DNA from: Wuchereria bancrofti | Lineage: Eukaryota; Nematoda; Chromadorea; Rhabditida; Onchocercidae | Length of the DNA stretch: 64,000 nt | Direction of reading: 5' to 3' | Assembly: GCA_005281725.1 (NCBI GenBank) | Contig: SSBO01000009.1 | Span: 1,422,127-1,486,126, forward strand | Part shown: piece by piece, positions 11,377 to 30,902 of the stretch | Layout of the letters: every line of letters starts with the position of its first letter | How positions within the stretch are numbered: position 1 is the stretch's first letter | Made by a program: the position numbers and the translations under genes | The notes under the pieces: model-generated | Database searches by the model: none | Told to the model about the DNA's origin: nothing | Seen by the model: the letters and a program-made list of their open reading frames with translations, nothing else

Positions 11377-14300
11377 CAATAATATTTCAAAAAAACATAA
11401 TAAAATTTAGCTATTGAGAAGGAAAAGATTAAAAAATTTAAGTGTGATTGATGTGAAATGATTGATTTGAATATGTATCAAATTAAATCACACACACGCA
11501 CGTGAATATGGTGCGTACGTATCTTCGTGTTAGCTTAATTTACCATGACATTTTGATTGATAGTAGCAAATGTTTGAATATATTACATTCCATTTCAGTT
11601 CTTCAAATTTTCTTCAAATTATCGTTTATTTAAAAAAAAAACAAATAAATATAAATAAAAAAGAAGTTTTTTTTGGTATTTGAGTGATAGCAAAATTAAA
11701 GTTTGCACTTTAAGTGCCGAAATTATTTTTAAAGTGGAAATGGTTCTTCGTTCCAATCAGGTCTTTGATCATTCAACTAAATATATTCACATGAAAAGCC
11801 AACTATTTGCACCCCATTTTACATAAAAAAAATAATTTTGGAAGAAAATTTTAAATCAGTTCTTTATGAAAATTCTCAACTTCCTTTATTGGTTCATTTT
11901 GAGCAGAGCAAAATAAAATTTTATTGCCAATGAGCATTACACCTACTCTTTGATCTTTTTACATCTAAATTTTATCTTAAAATATCCAAAGTGTATTACA
12001 TACCGTATTTGAAATATTTAATCATAACGTAATGTTTCTTCATTTGCACTAATTAAAATTACCAAGTCATTAAGATGGATAATACTTCTATTCTCTTTGA
12101 TTTATCTCACATTTGACTGTCAGTAAACAAAAAAAAGCAAAGATTAGGAGTGATAATAAGTTTAAATTTAATAAAAAAATTTTTAAAGGAAATCAGAAAA
12201 TAATTCGCAAAAAAAAATTATCTAAAAAAGTTCTTTATCTAAAAAAGTAAAAAAAAATTATCTAAAAAAAGTTTAAGAGAGAAGAAAATGATTGGATTAA
12301 ACCAATCATTTTAAATCATTTTTTGCCTTTCTATCAAAATACTTTTTTTTTTGCCTTGCAATGCAATTCAAATTTTCTAACTTAAAAAAAAAAGGATGAA
12401 AGAATAAACAAAATTCAATGGAAGCTTATTCCGTTGACAGTTCATCAGTTCGATTAATAATATTAAAATTAGTCTAATTCAAATTGATAAATGCACCTGT
12501 ACAGGTGAGCAGGTCAATAATTTATTTGTTCGTCATGCACTTTATTCATTCCTAACCGATCATTTCTGCGCCATTTGCTTTCCACATGCATTTTGCAGTA
12601 TGCATTTGCAAATTACATATTTTCCTTTTTGTTTTGTTTCCTCACATAAATCCTTTTTCTCATCCCTAAAAAAATACTATCAATTAAATTTCATTTAAAA
12701 AAAATAAATTTTTTCTTTAATTATGCATTCTGAATCCTTCATCACATCTCAAAAAAAAAAAGAGTTAGTTCAAGTAACCAACTTCTTTCCTGTTTACATA
12801 TTTTGAATCTAATTTATTTGCTAAGCAATCTTAAACTAATTTATAAATAAATATATATATTGAACATTTATAAAAACATTCCTCTTTCCTTCCTTAATTT
12901 TATAAACATTCTTTTTCTACTAATTTACTAATTTTTTTTAGCTATTTTTAATCTTTAATCTAATTAATCGCTTAACTTATTATCTTTAAATGTTTTTTCA
13001 TTTAATGTCTTAACTTCATCCAATCTTCATTCAATGCGCAAAACGACAACTGTTTGTTCAAATGTTGAACATTTTCTCCTCCATAATGAATTTAAAAAAT
13101 CGAAAAATAACAATTCATAAACAAATATAATTTATTGTTTTCATTTCTTATCTAATTATTTGTGGTACTCGAAAACTTATTCTAATTATTATTTTTCGAT
13201 TATAATAAAACATTTTTACCTAAAGTATCGACGTATGTTTGCTGATCAGTTAGCGCTATTTAATTCTACGTGTTATAAACTTATTCTTTAGTAGGAATTT
13301 TTTATAAGAAATCGCCGACACGGAAATGTCGCGAAGAATTGCCACGTCAAATGGAATAACATACATAGATTAACTTTTTTAAATTAATTAAAATAAGAAT
13401 GTGATAAGGAGACAAATAAAGATAAAACGAAATTGAGTTTTTTTGTTTTAAATTAGTGCCATAAAATGCATTCTTTGATAAGAAACAAATTGAAATCAGA
13501 AATTACTATATCAAAAGTATCAATCATACTTTGATAGGATATTTACTTAGCTAATTAACCTTTAAACTATTTGAGTTTCCTCTTTTTCATCAGCAATTAA
13601 ACTTGCATTCATAAATGTACCATTCATAGCCTTTTATTGATAGTTTCTTAGTTGTTTGTGACATTTGCGCTCCTCATTAATTGAATGTTCTTACAAGAAG
13701 TTTTATTTGTTAGCACAAGCGCATACACATAGTTTTTCTCTGTATTAAATTGAAAGTTGGAAAATGAGTAAATTACTTTTAAAAAAATTAAAAAGAAATG
13801 ATGAAGTAAAATGGTAAGATTTTCTTTTTCCCATTCGTTTTTTTGATAGGAAAGGAAAAAATATTTATCGCTGATATAAATGATTGGGGGGAATGTTCGA
13901 ATTTCTCAAATAAATTTTTGATGATAGGCTGTTATTATAAAATTGGAATATTTAAGGGGAAAAAAGCAGTTTGACGAATTTTGAAGAATAAAAATTAAAT
14001 TTTCTATTCTGGTAAAAGTTTTCTTTTAATGTTAAAAATTAGATAAAAAATAATTATTAATATTATGCTGAAATTAGGAATTGTTAATAAAGAAAATTTC
14101 ATGAGAAAAAAAGAAGAAAGAGATGAGAAATTATAAAAGAATAATTTTATTTTTTAGCAATTAGCGCATTTTTCTATTTGTCATGCAAAATTTCAAAAAT
14201 TTTCTCAATAAAAATGCCTAACGAATGATTGATGCAATCAGCTCATTTTGTTTTATTTCATTCGAAATTTTCGATGACTTAGGCTAAAATCAGTTCGCTA

Positions 14301-17300
14301 TTTGTGTTAATTAATTAATTAATGAGCTAATTTTGACAATGAAATTTAGAACCTAATCATTTGCTAAGTTTTTTTCAAGACTGTTCAACTGTTATTCGAC
14401 TATCAAAGTATGCAGGAAAGATGTTCTGAGCGCTAATTGCTGTACATATCGAATGTAAAAAAATCAATGTTCCTTTGTAAAAGCGTGATCAGGCGCTAAT
14501 TGTCGTACAAAACATTAATTGTGTAAAAAAAAATCCAAATTGTTTTTTATTTTCCTACGATATTGTAAATATTATCTCTTAACAATTCATTATTTTGCTT
14601 TAAAATTGCAGTACCTCTGTTTTTCTTTCTCTCTCTCTCTCATTCGAAATGTTTAATAATTGAATTAATTTAGATCATAAGCCATAGTATCTAAGCTAAT
14701 TCCTTTTTAAGAAGAATTCATTAGTTGTATAGGCGGAAAATGAGCGATTCATGAATAATGCATAAATGAAGAAAGAAAGAAAAACATATGGCAAAATGAT
14801 TTTGCCCTCAAAACCACAAATAATTTCACGCCACTGTTTGTGTTTTTGCCATTTCATTCACTCGTTATTATACTTTTTGCGATACAAATTATTCTCTCTT
14901 TTAAATGATACATACATTAGCGCCAATTCTTTTCTTATATTTCGCTAAGTGATAAGATACGTGAAATTAAAACGTGAAATTAAAACGTTAAAAGCATTAA
15001 TACAGTCAAAGTAAAAAAGAAAAAGTATTAATAATATTTGATGAATAATATGTTATTTATTCTTTTCTTCATTTCCACCTGTTAATTTTAGTGTTTTTAA
15101 ACTTTTTCAAGCTATAAATTTGTGATGATAGATGAGATTAGCTTAGTTAGATGACCTTTGGAACCTAGTAGGTATCAATTAATTTAGTGAAGGTTAGATT
15201 TGAAAGGATCAACTGAAAATAGATGAATAGCGAGTTATCATTAATCGTAAGAGATAATTTGAAAGAGTTCCATACTATCACTGATAGTATTATCACTAAG
15301 CTGTACGATTTTATTTTTCTTCAAGTGCAAATAGAAAAGTGTAAGAAAGAAAAAAAAAATGTGATAAGAGTGATATATATATTCATTCGATATTTATTCT
15401 ATCTTTTATTACTCTTTGAAATTTTTTAAACTAATTTATTTTTTCTTTGAAATTTTGAACAGTAAATTATGTTTCATTTTCCATTGCTTTTTTAGTTTAA
15501 CAAAGAAACTTCCTTCTCTACACGTTACGTTACGTTACGTTACGTTGCTAGATTGCGTATAATGATGTTAAGTATATCTTATGAGAGAGAAGAATGAGAA
15601 CTAAATGTTATCCGTAATATTTTCATATATTGAGAGAGAGAGAGAGAGGGGAAGAGTGAGAGATGAAAAGAGAAAGAAAGAATTTGAGAAATTCTCTTTT
15701 CTAAAAATAAAAATGAAATAAACAGAATTTCTTCGAAGTTAACAATAAATGAAATTAATCCTTTTCTGCTAATTTCTTTTCTTATAACGAAACTAATTAA
15801 CTTTATTTCTTTCAATGCTAAAATCTATAAAATGGAGCAGAAAGGAACAATTCTCACATTCTTAGCTTATCAACTGATTTGGGAGATGGATGACAATGGC
15901 GGTGATAAACTGATCAACTGATATGATAATAACTATCATTAATTCCTAAAGAAACACCTGAATACCTGAACCTATAAATTATAACAACCAGTAATTATGA
16001 AGTATTTGAATGGATAAAAACACTATCCGTTGATATGATAACCTTTCCCACATCGTTGTGCAAAAAAATTTTAATGAAAGATTTTGCAAAAAATTTAATT
16101 TTATTAATTTGCTCCACTTAATTAACAACTTTTTCAAAGCTTTCAACTATTTCTTCCATTTACAAAAACATGCAAATAGTTTAACTTTGATTTTCGATTT
16201 ATTTCTTTTAACCTTTTCCTCCAAAAAAAAAAAAAAAATGTTGGAAAATTGAAATAATTTGTGATTTAATCTATCAAAATTTATAAATGTGTGTATTCTA
16301 ATCGATAGGTTAATTATTAGAAATTAATGGAATGAATTGTTTTACCTTAATTGATTATATCTATTTGCATCTTTTTGATGGATAATGAATGCTTCATACA
16401 CATCCATGGAATATAATCGACGTTTTTAGTTGATCAAAATATAATTTATCAAATGTACTTTACTCGCTATTTGTTTGCTTTCAGTATGATATTTAATTTT
16501 ATTTTTAAATTTCTTATTGCTTTAACTACAATTACTTAACTAATTATCTCAAATTTTAAATTTTCACTTACTGATCTCTCAGTAATTTCAATTACCACTT
16601 GATAAATTGATAATCGAAGAGAAAGTAAACACCGAATAACTGGGATATGTTGTACCTTTACTTTCAGATAATTAATTAACATTCAGGTGGATTTATCAAT
16701 TTAAGTATTTTTTATACATTTTGTCCAAGCTATTCATTCATCTGCCTGTTTCAGTAATTAAGGAAGAATGGACTTTGAATTGCCTTTAAATCCATAAAAA
16801 GAAATGGTTTTTGCATATTTGAAGAATTTAATTTATTGATCGTAGGAAATGATAGCAAGAAAAGAGATTTTAATGATTTAAAATTTTATTTTTTAAATTG
16901 TCGTCTGTGAAGCAAGGAATAGCGATGCTTCTCTATTTGTGCCTATCAAAGATTTTTTCATTTAAGTGCCTAGTAATTTAGCGAATTGAATTTGTCCACT
17001 GAAAAATAATTTGTAGCCTTGTTTATTCCATATTGTTAACTTTTTCATAACAATGCCACAATCCCAAGAAAAAAAAGAATGCATTTTGATTTTTTATGCC
17101 CCAAAATTTGTTTTTCTCTTTCCATTTTAAATATCTATGAAAAAATTTTTGATTCTTTTCTTTTGCTTCGCTAAGCTCAGTTTGTCTGTTTATTATTCTG
17201 TCCTTAAATAGAAATTAAAATTTAGTTTAAAATTTGACTTTTTCTAACTGCTACTATTGAAATTATCAAATCTTTTAGAGCTTAATTAGTAAAATAATAA

Positions 17301-18931
17301 GTTTTATTCGCTGATGACCGTATTCATTAATTTGAAATAACGAATTAACTGAAAATTGCGAAAAAAGAATTATTGGAAACTGAAAGCTTAACTTCATCGA
17401 ATCATTAATTTTAAATTTACATCCAAGCGTTATTTCTACATTTTAAATTAGTTTACGGATAGATATTCCGGTCTTCTTAGTTTGTAAATGGAAATTATTT
17501 TTGAATTATTATTTTAAATTCATTCCAGACAACGTATCTTTTTTGCATATTTATCGCATTGTAATTTGATTCCATTTAAATTCTTTCATCTTTCTCATTT
17601 CTTCTTTAAAAGAAATTGTGATAAAATAATTTTAATACTTTGAATTTTCTTAAAGAATTGAAACCTGCAGCAATTTATATTAGCTTTTATCACTGAAATA
17701 TCATTTATCACTGCTAAATCATTTTTTTTTTTTCAAAATAAACAGCTTAAGGTATTTCACGTACGTTAACGTTCAATTCGTTATAAACGTTTGCTTTTTG
17801 TTTATTTAACAAAGATCAGTTAAGTTTTTTGTAAAATTAACATTTAGATGAATGACAATCATAGAAAGTTTACTATATCAGACGATGTTTGCAATTCATT
17901 ACCGCTGGTATTTTCATTTTTTTAAAATTTTCTTTTAAGTACAATTTCCTACTTCTTAAAAATTATCGATTACTTTTTTATTACCTTTTTTATTTTTAAT
18001 GATCTTTAAATCTTTGTTCATATCATTGAATCCATAAAACGAACAGCAAACCAAAAGAAGAAAATGATTATCAAAAATCTTTTTAGCTTAAAATGCATGA
18101 AATCAGTGTAATCTTTTCAAAGCAGAAATCAACAAATGTTAATGATTGATATTTAACACTGATAATTTAATTTTCTTTAATCACTTAATCAACTGTTATC
18201 ACATTCAGCTCATTATCATTAGCTATCGTTAGCTTATTATCAGTAATCTGAATTCATTCGATGCGACCATTTCCAATGTTTATTTTGGACCTTTCGCTAT
18301 AAGATAATAATATTATGCTTCAGAATATTAAGCTTAAAATTAATTTTATCTTTTTTTAATTTTATCTTAAAATTAATTTTACCTTTTTCAGGTTCTATTA
18401 AAAATTTTAAAAAATTAGCCAAGTACATTAAGTTGTTTTATCTAAATGATAATTTTTAAAACTTCCAAAAACTTAAACATGCATTGAATTAGGTAAGATA
18501 TGATATTTGTACAAATTGTTTCATGATAGAGTTATACGTTGATAAGGGCGAATGATAACGATGTAGCACTAACTGATATCAATTATTATCGTAATTGGTC
18601 CGCCTCTTTACTTTTATTGTAATTAGACAAATAATTCAGTTTAATGTATTCGAAAACAAATATCGCTTAATATTTACTTTTGTAAACAACATAAACTGCC
18701 AATGTTGTATGTTAATAATCACAGTGAATTTCTCATTTTGCAAAATTTTGCTAGAAGAAATGAAATTGAGCAAAAATTTATTTCGTCGTTGCTTCGTTGC
18801 GATTATATATTTAATAATTTCAGATTAAATCGTTGAATAAAATCATACATTGATCATTTATTTATGATTCAAAATTCATTCAAACTGAACTTTTTTAAGC
18901 ACTAAATATTAACAAATGTACTGAAATTTGA
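11377..18931. other. 7.5-kb gene-free AT-rich region
   Basis: I find no exon chain on either strand. Only short, low-complexity ORFs occur (for example 14766-14948, 15579-15815 and 16058-16252). The region holds A/T homopolymer runs, an (ACGTT)n repeat at 15522-15546, and GA-rich simple sequence around 15630-15680. A loose direct repeat beginning GCGCTAATTG lies at about 14431 and 14494. Confidence 0.6.
15522..15546. repeat. (ACGTT)n pentanucleotide repeat
   Basis: About five copies of ACGTT in tandem. Confidence 0.9.
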
Positions 18932-25601
<6,670 letters not shown>

Positions 25602-26452
25602 ATGATAGCAAAATGAAATCCACCATTAACTAATATTTACTGAATAAACAACAATAAACTTTATAAATTATCGTAAATTTCGATGAACATTTCAGAAAAG
25701 TCAAATATGATAAATGTCACATTAGGCAATGACAAACAATGATTGATATTTTATCAAAATCATTCAAAATCAGGTAAGAAGAAACGCTTGAATACGAGTG
25801 TGATATCAGTGATTTATCATTAATCATAAATTATTGCATGCAAATAACATTTATTATCATATTGAATCGATAAAAAGAGAATTTCATAAACAATTGGACT
25901 AATTCGTCTCGGATGGCTTAGCTTCATTTTGATAAGCATCGAAAATAAGTACACATTTCATCACACTTTAACATTTTTATCAAATTTTGTATAAATTAAT
26001 GAAGTTAGTACTTTCACTCGATATATTCTTAAGCTTTGCGTTATTACAATACGAAGAATTTTCTTTCTTTCCTTTAGCAAAATGGCATATCAGTGATAAT
26101 AAACTAGTTTTTGGCTAGATTACAAAATGATAAAATAATTCAAATTTGAAATGGAATTATGATAGAGCTTAGAAAGCTTAGACAATTCGGCCAAGTTTAC
26201 ACATATCGTTGTGTATTCTTCGCTTTTATCATATTCTTCTTGCTTTTCATTAAAATTTATATTGCAAAATTATTCTAAATATGTGACAAAATAATCGAAT
26301 AAATTGTTAGGAAAAGAAAATGGCTTATAATTATGTTTCATTGTCATTGTTTAGCATACGCAATTTTATGTGACAAATGAGACACTTGAAATTAAAACAT
26401 TTCCTCATCCATCGATTTTACTCTTTTATCAAATCATTACAACTCAGTGCAT

Positions 26453-26490
26453 ATACCTGTACCTGTACCTGTATCTGTATCTGTACCTGT
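26453..26490. repeat. Hexanucleotide CCTGTA/TCTGTA repeat
   Basis: About six tandem hexamers alternating ACCTGT and ATCTGT. Confidence 0.9.
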
Positions 26491-26641
26491 TATCTGTTTG
26501 CATAAATATTATGTTAATCGATTTACTCACAAATAGGTAGGAAGGATTTCGAGTATTTCCTTTTTTCTTATAATTGTATAATGAGCGAAATTAATTGATT
26601 ATTAAATTATGCAAAATGAAATAAGTAATGGAAAATATCTT

Positions 26642-26746
26642 GCATGCAGATTACGTGACCTTGTTAAAAGAAATATTTTGCATACAGATTACGTGACCTT
26701 GCTAAAAGAAATATTATATATGAAGATTACGTGACCTTGATAAGCG
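26642..26746. repeat. Three 38-bp repeats carrying GTGACCTTG motifs
   Basis: Units start at about 26642, 26680 and 26717, with the motif GATTACGTGACCTTG spaced exactly 38 bp apart. On the opposite strand the core reads CAAGGTCAC, the extended half-site bound by monomeric nuclear receptors of the NR5/ERR type; the third copy matches TCAAGGTCA exactly. Regulatory use is inferred. It lies about 1.1 kb upstream of the GET1-like gene. Confidence 0.6.
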
Positions 26747-27564
26747 TATATTAACGGAGGGTAAATGGTATTATGATTTTCAGGTAAATTTCAGCAGAAA
26801 TATTCGGCAAATGGAAATGAACAAAGAAACCATATGAATTTAATATGAATTTGATAATAAAAATTTGCAATTGCCGTTGATATTGTGAAAAGTAAACATT
26901 TGAATACTCAGCAGAACACTTGTAGAAATTAGTTAGAAATTGGTTTAATTTTATTTAATTTTTATAAAAAAAAAAAGAAATGAAATGATGAAATGAAAGA
27001 GTGAAAAAGAATAAAATTTAAGAAAAGCAATAGATACATTAGAAGATACTAAAATTATCAAAATTTGTTTTCAGCATGACAATGAGACCGTTATAGTCTA
27101 TCTCAGAATCAATTTCTGTTTTCTGTCATAGACTTTCTTAATCGCAAAAGTTTTTATCATTTCTGCTAAACAAATTTATTCGCTGACGAAAAAAATGTTT
27201 GTGCGAAGAAAGGATTACATGTAATGTTATCATAGTATATCATATCAGTAGAAATGGCCATAAATGTTATCAGAGAAGAAAAATAATTTAGAAGATAAAG
27301 ATGAGAAAATTAACTGTTACTGAAAGATCAATTCGAGAATTATAATTATTAGAATGTGATGCACTTCGGCGAAGTTTAATGAAGTTTGTTGATTAGATGA
27401 ATATTACTGTCAACTGATATCAATTTTATCATTTTCCTGAAAAAAATATTCACTGATGAGAAGTAAAGTTGCAGTGAATATATATTCATATGTTTGTTTT
27501 TTATATTTTGTACGTTTGGGTTTTTTATTTCCATGGGATCGTTTATTTACATATCGTGGCCGTA

Positions 27565-27738
27565 TTAATGGTAACTTCGCATCTCTGAAGCTGTAGCATC
27601 GGATATTGTAGATTTGGGTGTTCGTGTGGTGTGGTCAGCCGGATTTGAGGGATTCCGGAAAGTGTATTTCGGGAATGCGTTACAAGTTATTATGAATACG
27701 ACGGGGAGAAGGAGGGAGGCAGGGAAACAGAAATGCAT
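27565..27738 (-). CDS. Short secreted-peptide ORF
   Basis: A single-exon ORF of 57 codons. It begins with a convincing signal peptide: Met-His-Phe start, then PASLLLPVVFIITCNA, with likely cleavage before FPKYTFR. The mature part, about 36 residues, is rich in Thr, Ser, Pro and Arg and has no Cys. No dibasic processing site and no amidation Gly are obvious. The DNA here is more GC-rich than its surroundings. It is head-to-head with the GET1-like gene (start 27874), 135 bp apart, so the sequence could instead be promoter DNA that happens to be open. No family recognised. Confidence 0.4.
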   Translation of the reverse strand: MHFCFPASLLLPVVFIITCNAFPKYTFRNPSNPADHTTRTPKSTISDATASEMRSYH

Positions 27739-27873
27739 ACCATTCAAATAATTTCGAAGCTATTTGTCAAAGTTGAATAATGCGTGTGAGTTATGAAAGT
27801 AATCAAATAGATGGGAATAGTTTTGTAATAACTTCGAGCAAATCTTCATCTCTTATTATCATTTCACGAGGAA

Positions 27874-29090
27874 ATGATTGGTTCTTACATTATGCAAAAT
27901 AGAGTAAAACGATCGAGAATGTTTGTAGATTATATGGCTTGCTTAGCAATCGATGATATAGTAAGTCAATTGATTGCTGACAAATTTGGTGTTTTGGCAT
28001 GTTTCGTTGCAGTATTTACATTTGCGTATTGGATGACATTGACACGCTGGCTTGCAAGAAAGGCTAGCTTTTTATTTAGAGGTTATCTTTAAAATATCAT
28101 TTGTAAACTGCTACCTGAATCAATAAAAATGGACTAAAAGTTTCAGAAGAGTATAAGGAAGATTTTGGTTTTGATTTTTTTAGTTGAAACGTTTGCTACC
28201 TCGAGGGATTTATCGTAATGCTGCGGATCATCGAATTGAGACTTTGAATTTGGAGGTGAAGCAGATAAGGTCAGAAATGGGTGCACTTTCACCAACAGCT
28301 CAGTTTGCTGCCTATTTTAGAAAGGAACGAGTTTTGAATCAGTTATCCGCTGAGCTTAGTGCTTTAAGTAAGTCTCTTCCTGATGAAGCATACTTTTTCC
28401 TTAGTTGAAATTTAATAGTCCCGCGTGACTTCAACTGTGGAACAAATTCAATAATACTGTTTAAATTTGAATAACTCAAATGCTATTAAAACCAGCAGAT
28501 AATAACCGCAGTTGCGAACGGATTGACACTACACTGATGTCTTTTTGAGAATTATATATGAATTTAGTTTAAGAAAAAGGTTCGCTACTTTAATAATTTA
28601 CTTACCTCAATTATTTACAGTTATGGAACGCGAGAGAAATTCCGACATAACATCCACGCTGTCATTTGTTGTTAGTGGAATATTCGTGCAGTTGATAGCT
28701 GTTTTGCTAATGTTTTATTCTCGTAATGTTGTAATTGGACATATTAATTCTACGTATTTTTGGCCATTCAATTTTCTGCTCTATATCCCTAATTTTTCGG
28801 TGCCGATGAGTGGTAATAACATTACTGAAGGTAGGACCTTTTGTATAACAAAATAGTAGCACTATAGATTGTAGCTAACTAGAACCTGTACCGCAATCTA
28901 GATAAATGTTATAAAATTTTGAATTGATGTCAAAAAATACACATTTTTGGTTTTTTCTTAAAACTATAATAAAAATCTTTTTTGGATTTCAGGGACGCCC
29001 GTGACTCTTTTCTCATTTCTTTCACTTGTAACATTTGTTTGGCAGAATGCATTCTCACGAACAAGTAGGACGAAATGGAAGATATTATGA
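27874..29090 (+). CDS. GET1: GET1/WRB-like ER insertase receptor subunit
   Basis: Membrane subunit of the ER receptor that accepts tail-anchored proteins from the ATPase GET3/TRC40. Exons: 27874-28062, 28184-28367, 28621-28830 and 28993-29090. The protein is about 226 residues. Family features: a first membrane segment (GVLACFVAVFTFAYWM); a cytosolic coiled coil in exon 2 (RIETLNLEVKQIRSEM, then FAAYFRKERVLNQLSAELS), matching the WRB/Get1 pattern in which an FA-Y-x-R-x-ER-like motif binds GET3; a second segment in exon 3 (TLSFVVSGIFVQLIAVLLMF); and a third in exon 4 (TLFSFLSLVTFVW) with a basic tail. The exon 1 donor is odd. No GT donor gives the needed phase; a GC donor after AAAG at 28063 does, so this may be a GC-AG intron. 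Read through, exon 1 would instead stop at 28092. Confidence 0.78.
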
Positions 29091-30902
29091 TGTAAATAAC
29101 TACATATATCGTTGTTGTTGATCTCTCATTATCTTTAATGCATATTTTTTTCTTTTGCATTTTTCATATAGCTGATAGAAAGCATTTAAAATATAGAGTA
29201 AGGATGTATGTCATACTTTGTATTATTACATAGTTTGTGTTTGTTATGAATGCTTCAGAATGGATTGAAATGATGATTGCTTAATTTAAATCAAAATCCT
29301 TCAAAGTAGTGTGAATTTCGTATCTCATCCACATATGTATCAAAATTTCTAAAATTACCATATTTAAACCAGTTCGATATTAATAAAATAGGAAATGATG
29401 CTTTAGATCCCTTGTTTTATGTAATATCTGATCGTTTTGGTTTTATTGCGTCTGTCTTTTGAATCTCATCCTAACAGTAAGGAGTTTAAGAGTGGTTTTA
29501 ATTGTTCATGTTATGATGGTTTAAATTAATACTTCGTTGAACTATACAAAGTATCGTTCTGGTGTTCATATGAGGGATTTGTCGCATTTAGTGATTTCAT
29601 CAGTTGTAAGATTAAAAATATCGGCCTAATAATTTAAGAGAGGTACAGATGTTTGGAAAAGAGATTAATAGAATTATTTCGAAGGAATAATTTCCTCTTC
29701 ATAATCATTGGGAATTTCATAAAAACTGAGCTGGAATTTTTTTTTTCCGAAATTAAGGTTTGAAATAAAACAAATGCACAGATGATTAACTTGTACAACC
29801 AATCCCAACTCTGGTTGTAACTTGAAGCCATCAGTAGTTTTCAGCAGCGGTTAATTTTCCACCTGATTCAATTTGAGCCTTCTAATTTTCCACATTTCGA
29901 AATTCTCTGAAGGTGATGACACTCAAAATACATGTTGCACTGGATCAGTTTCACTGTTATGGGATTGGCTTCTTCCTTCTCACTATTTAACACGTTGAAA
30001 AATATTTTAAATCGTTAGATGGGTACACTTCCCCATTATGTCATCTTCAACCTCAAAGACAAAACAAGGTGAATATTTGGAGAATGATAATCCGAGGTTG
30101 ATAATTTTGATGGTTGGTAGTTATAGCTGACAAGAAATAATGATACATGTGTTGCCGGAATTAATTGTATGTGATCCGTCTTTCCAACAAACTCAGTGAT
30201 TACGTATGAAACAATTTTAATAAAACTCTCGTATTAATTAAAAAAGGAGAGTGAAGAAACAAATAAACAATGAGAATAATTATCCAGAAATATGCTATTT
30301 AAAAAAGATATAAGAGAATTTAACCAACAAAAAATCAAACTTATCGCTTATCACAATTCATTACAATATTAGTCTTTACAGATTTTGTAGCTAAAATAAT
30401 CAGATAAAAAGTGATATGGGAAAACAGCAAAATTTCTGAGAGTAGCTAAGTCATTCGATGATAATCTGAAGGGCATATAAATTTCATGGAGAGAAACATT
30501 GAATATCATCAATTGTGATACACTGTGCAATAAATGAATATACCAGAGAGAAAAATTTTCAGGATAGAGGTACCTTGGAGGTGTACCTTGGGACAGGTAT
30601 ATGCATACGGATGCGGTCATAGAACGGAATAGATTTGCTTGAAATATAAAAAATATTACTGATTCATCGATAAGCGATGCATTGATAATTTGTCTCCATG
30701 GAATAGTCTAATTTGTCACCATTGAATAGCCTTTAAATTTCTGCGACAGTTGATTTCAAGGCGCCAATTAGACAGAAAATCAGTGATTGATATTGGAAAT
30801 TTCGAGATTTTTACAGATCATTTTAAAAAAAAAAAACATGCTAATCACTAAACTTTTATCACTTCTGACGATTTCACTCAAATCATTGTCACCAAATTCT
30901 TT
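29091..30902. other. Convergent intergenic region
   Basis: Lies between the 3' ends of the GET1-like and atg-18 genes. Two modest minus-strand ORFs (29634-29828, opening MASSYNQSWDWLYKLIICAF; and 30369-30620) have no splice partners or recognised sequence. I do not call them genes. Confidence 0.5.

Larger units (their letters stand above)
25602..27564. other. Intergenic region with 38-bp repeats
   Basis: No gene seen. Contains the (CCTGTA)n repeat and the three 38-bp TTACGTGACCTTG repeats listed separately; otherwise unremarkable AT-rich sequence. Confidence 0.6.

Noticed and set aside
29634..29828. 65-codon minus-strand ORF with a hydrophobic N-terminal run
   Set aside because: Signal-anchor-like start but interrupted composition (Lys run from a poly-A tract) and no supporting context.
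30369..30620. 83-codon minus-strand ORF downstream of atg-18
   Set aside because: No start context, splice partner or recognisable family; consistent with chance in this AT-rich DNA, though its composition is not absurd.
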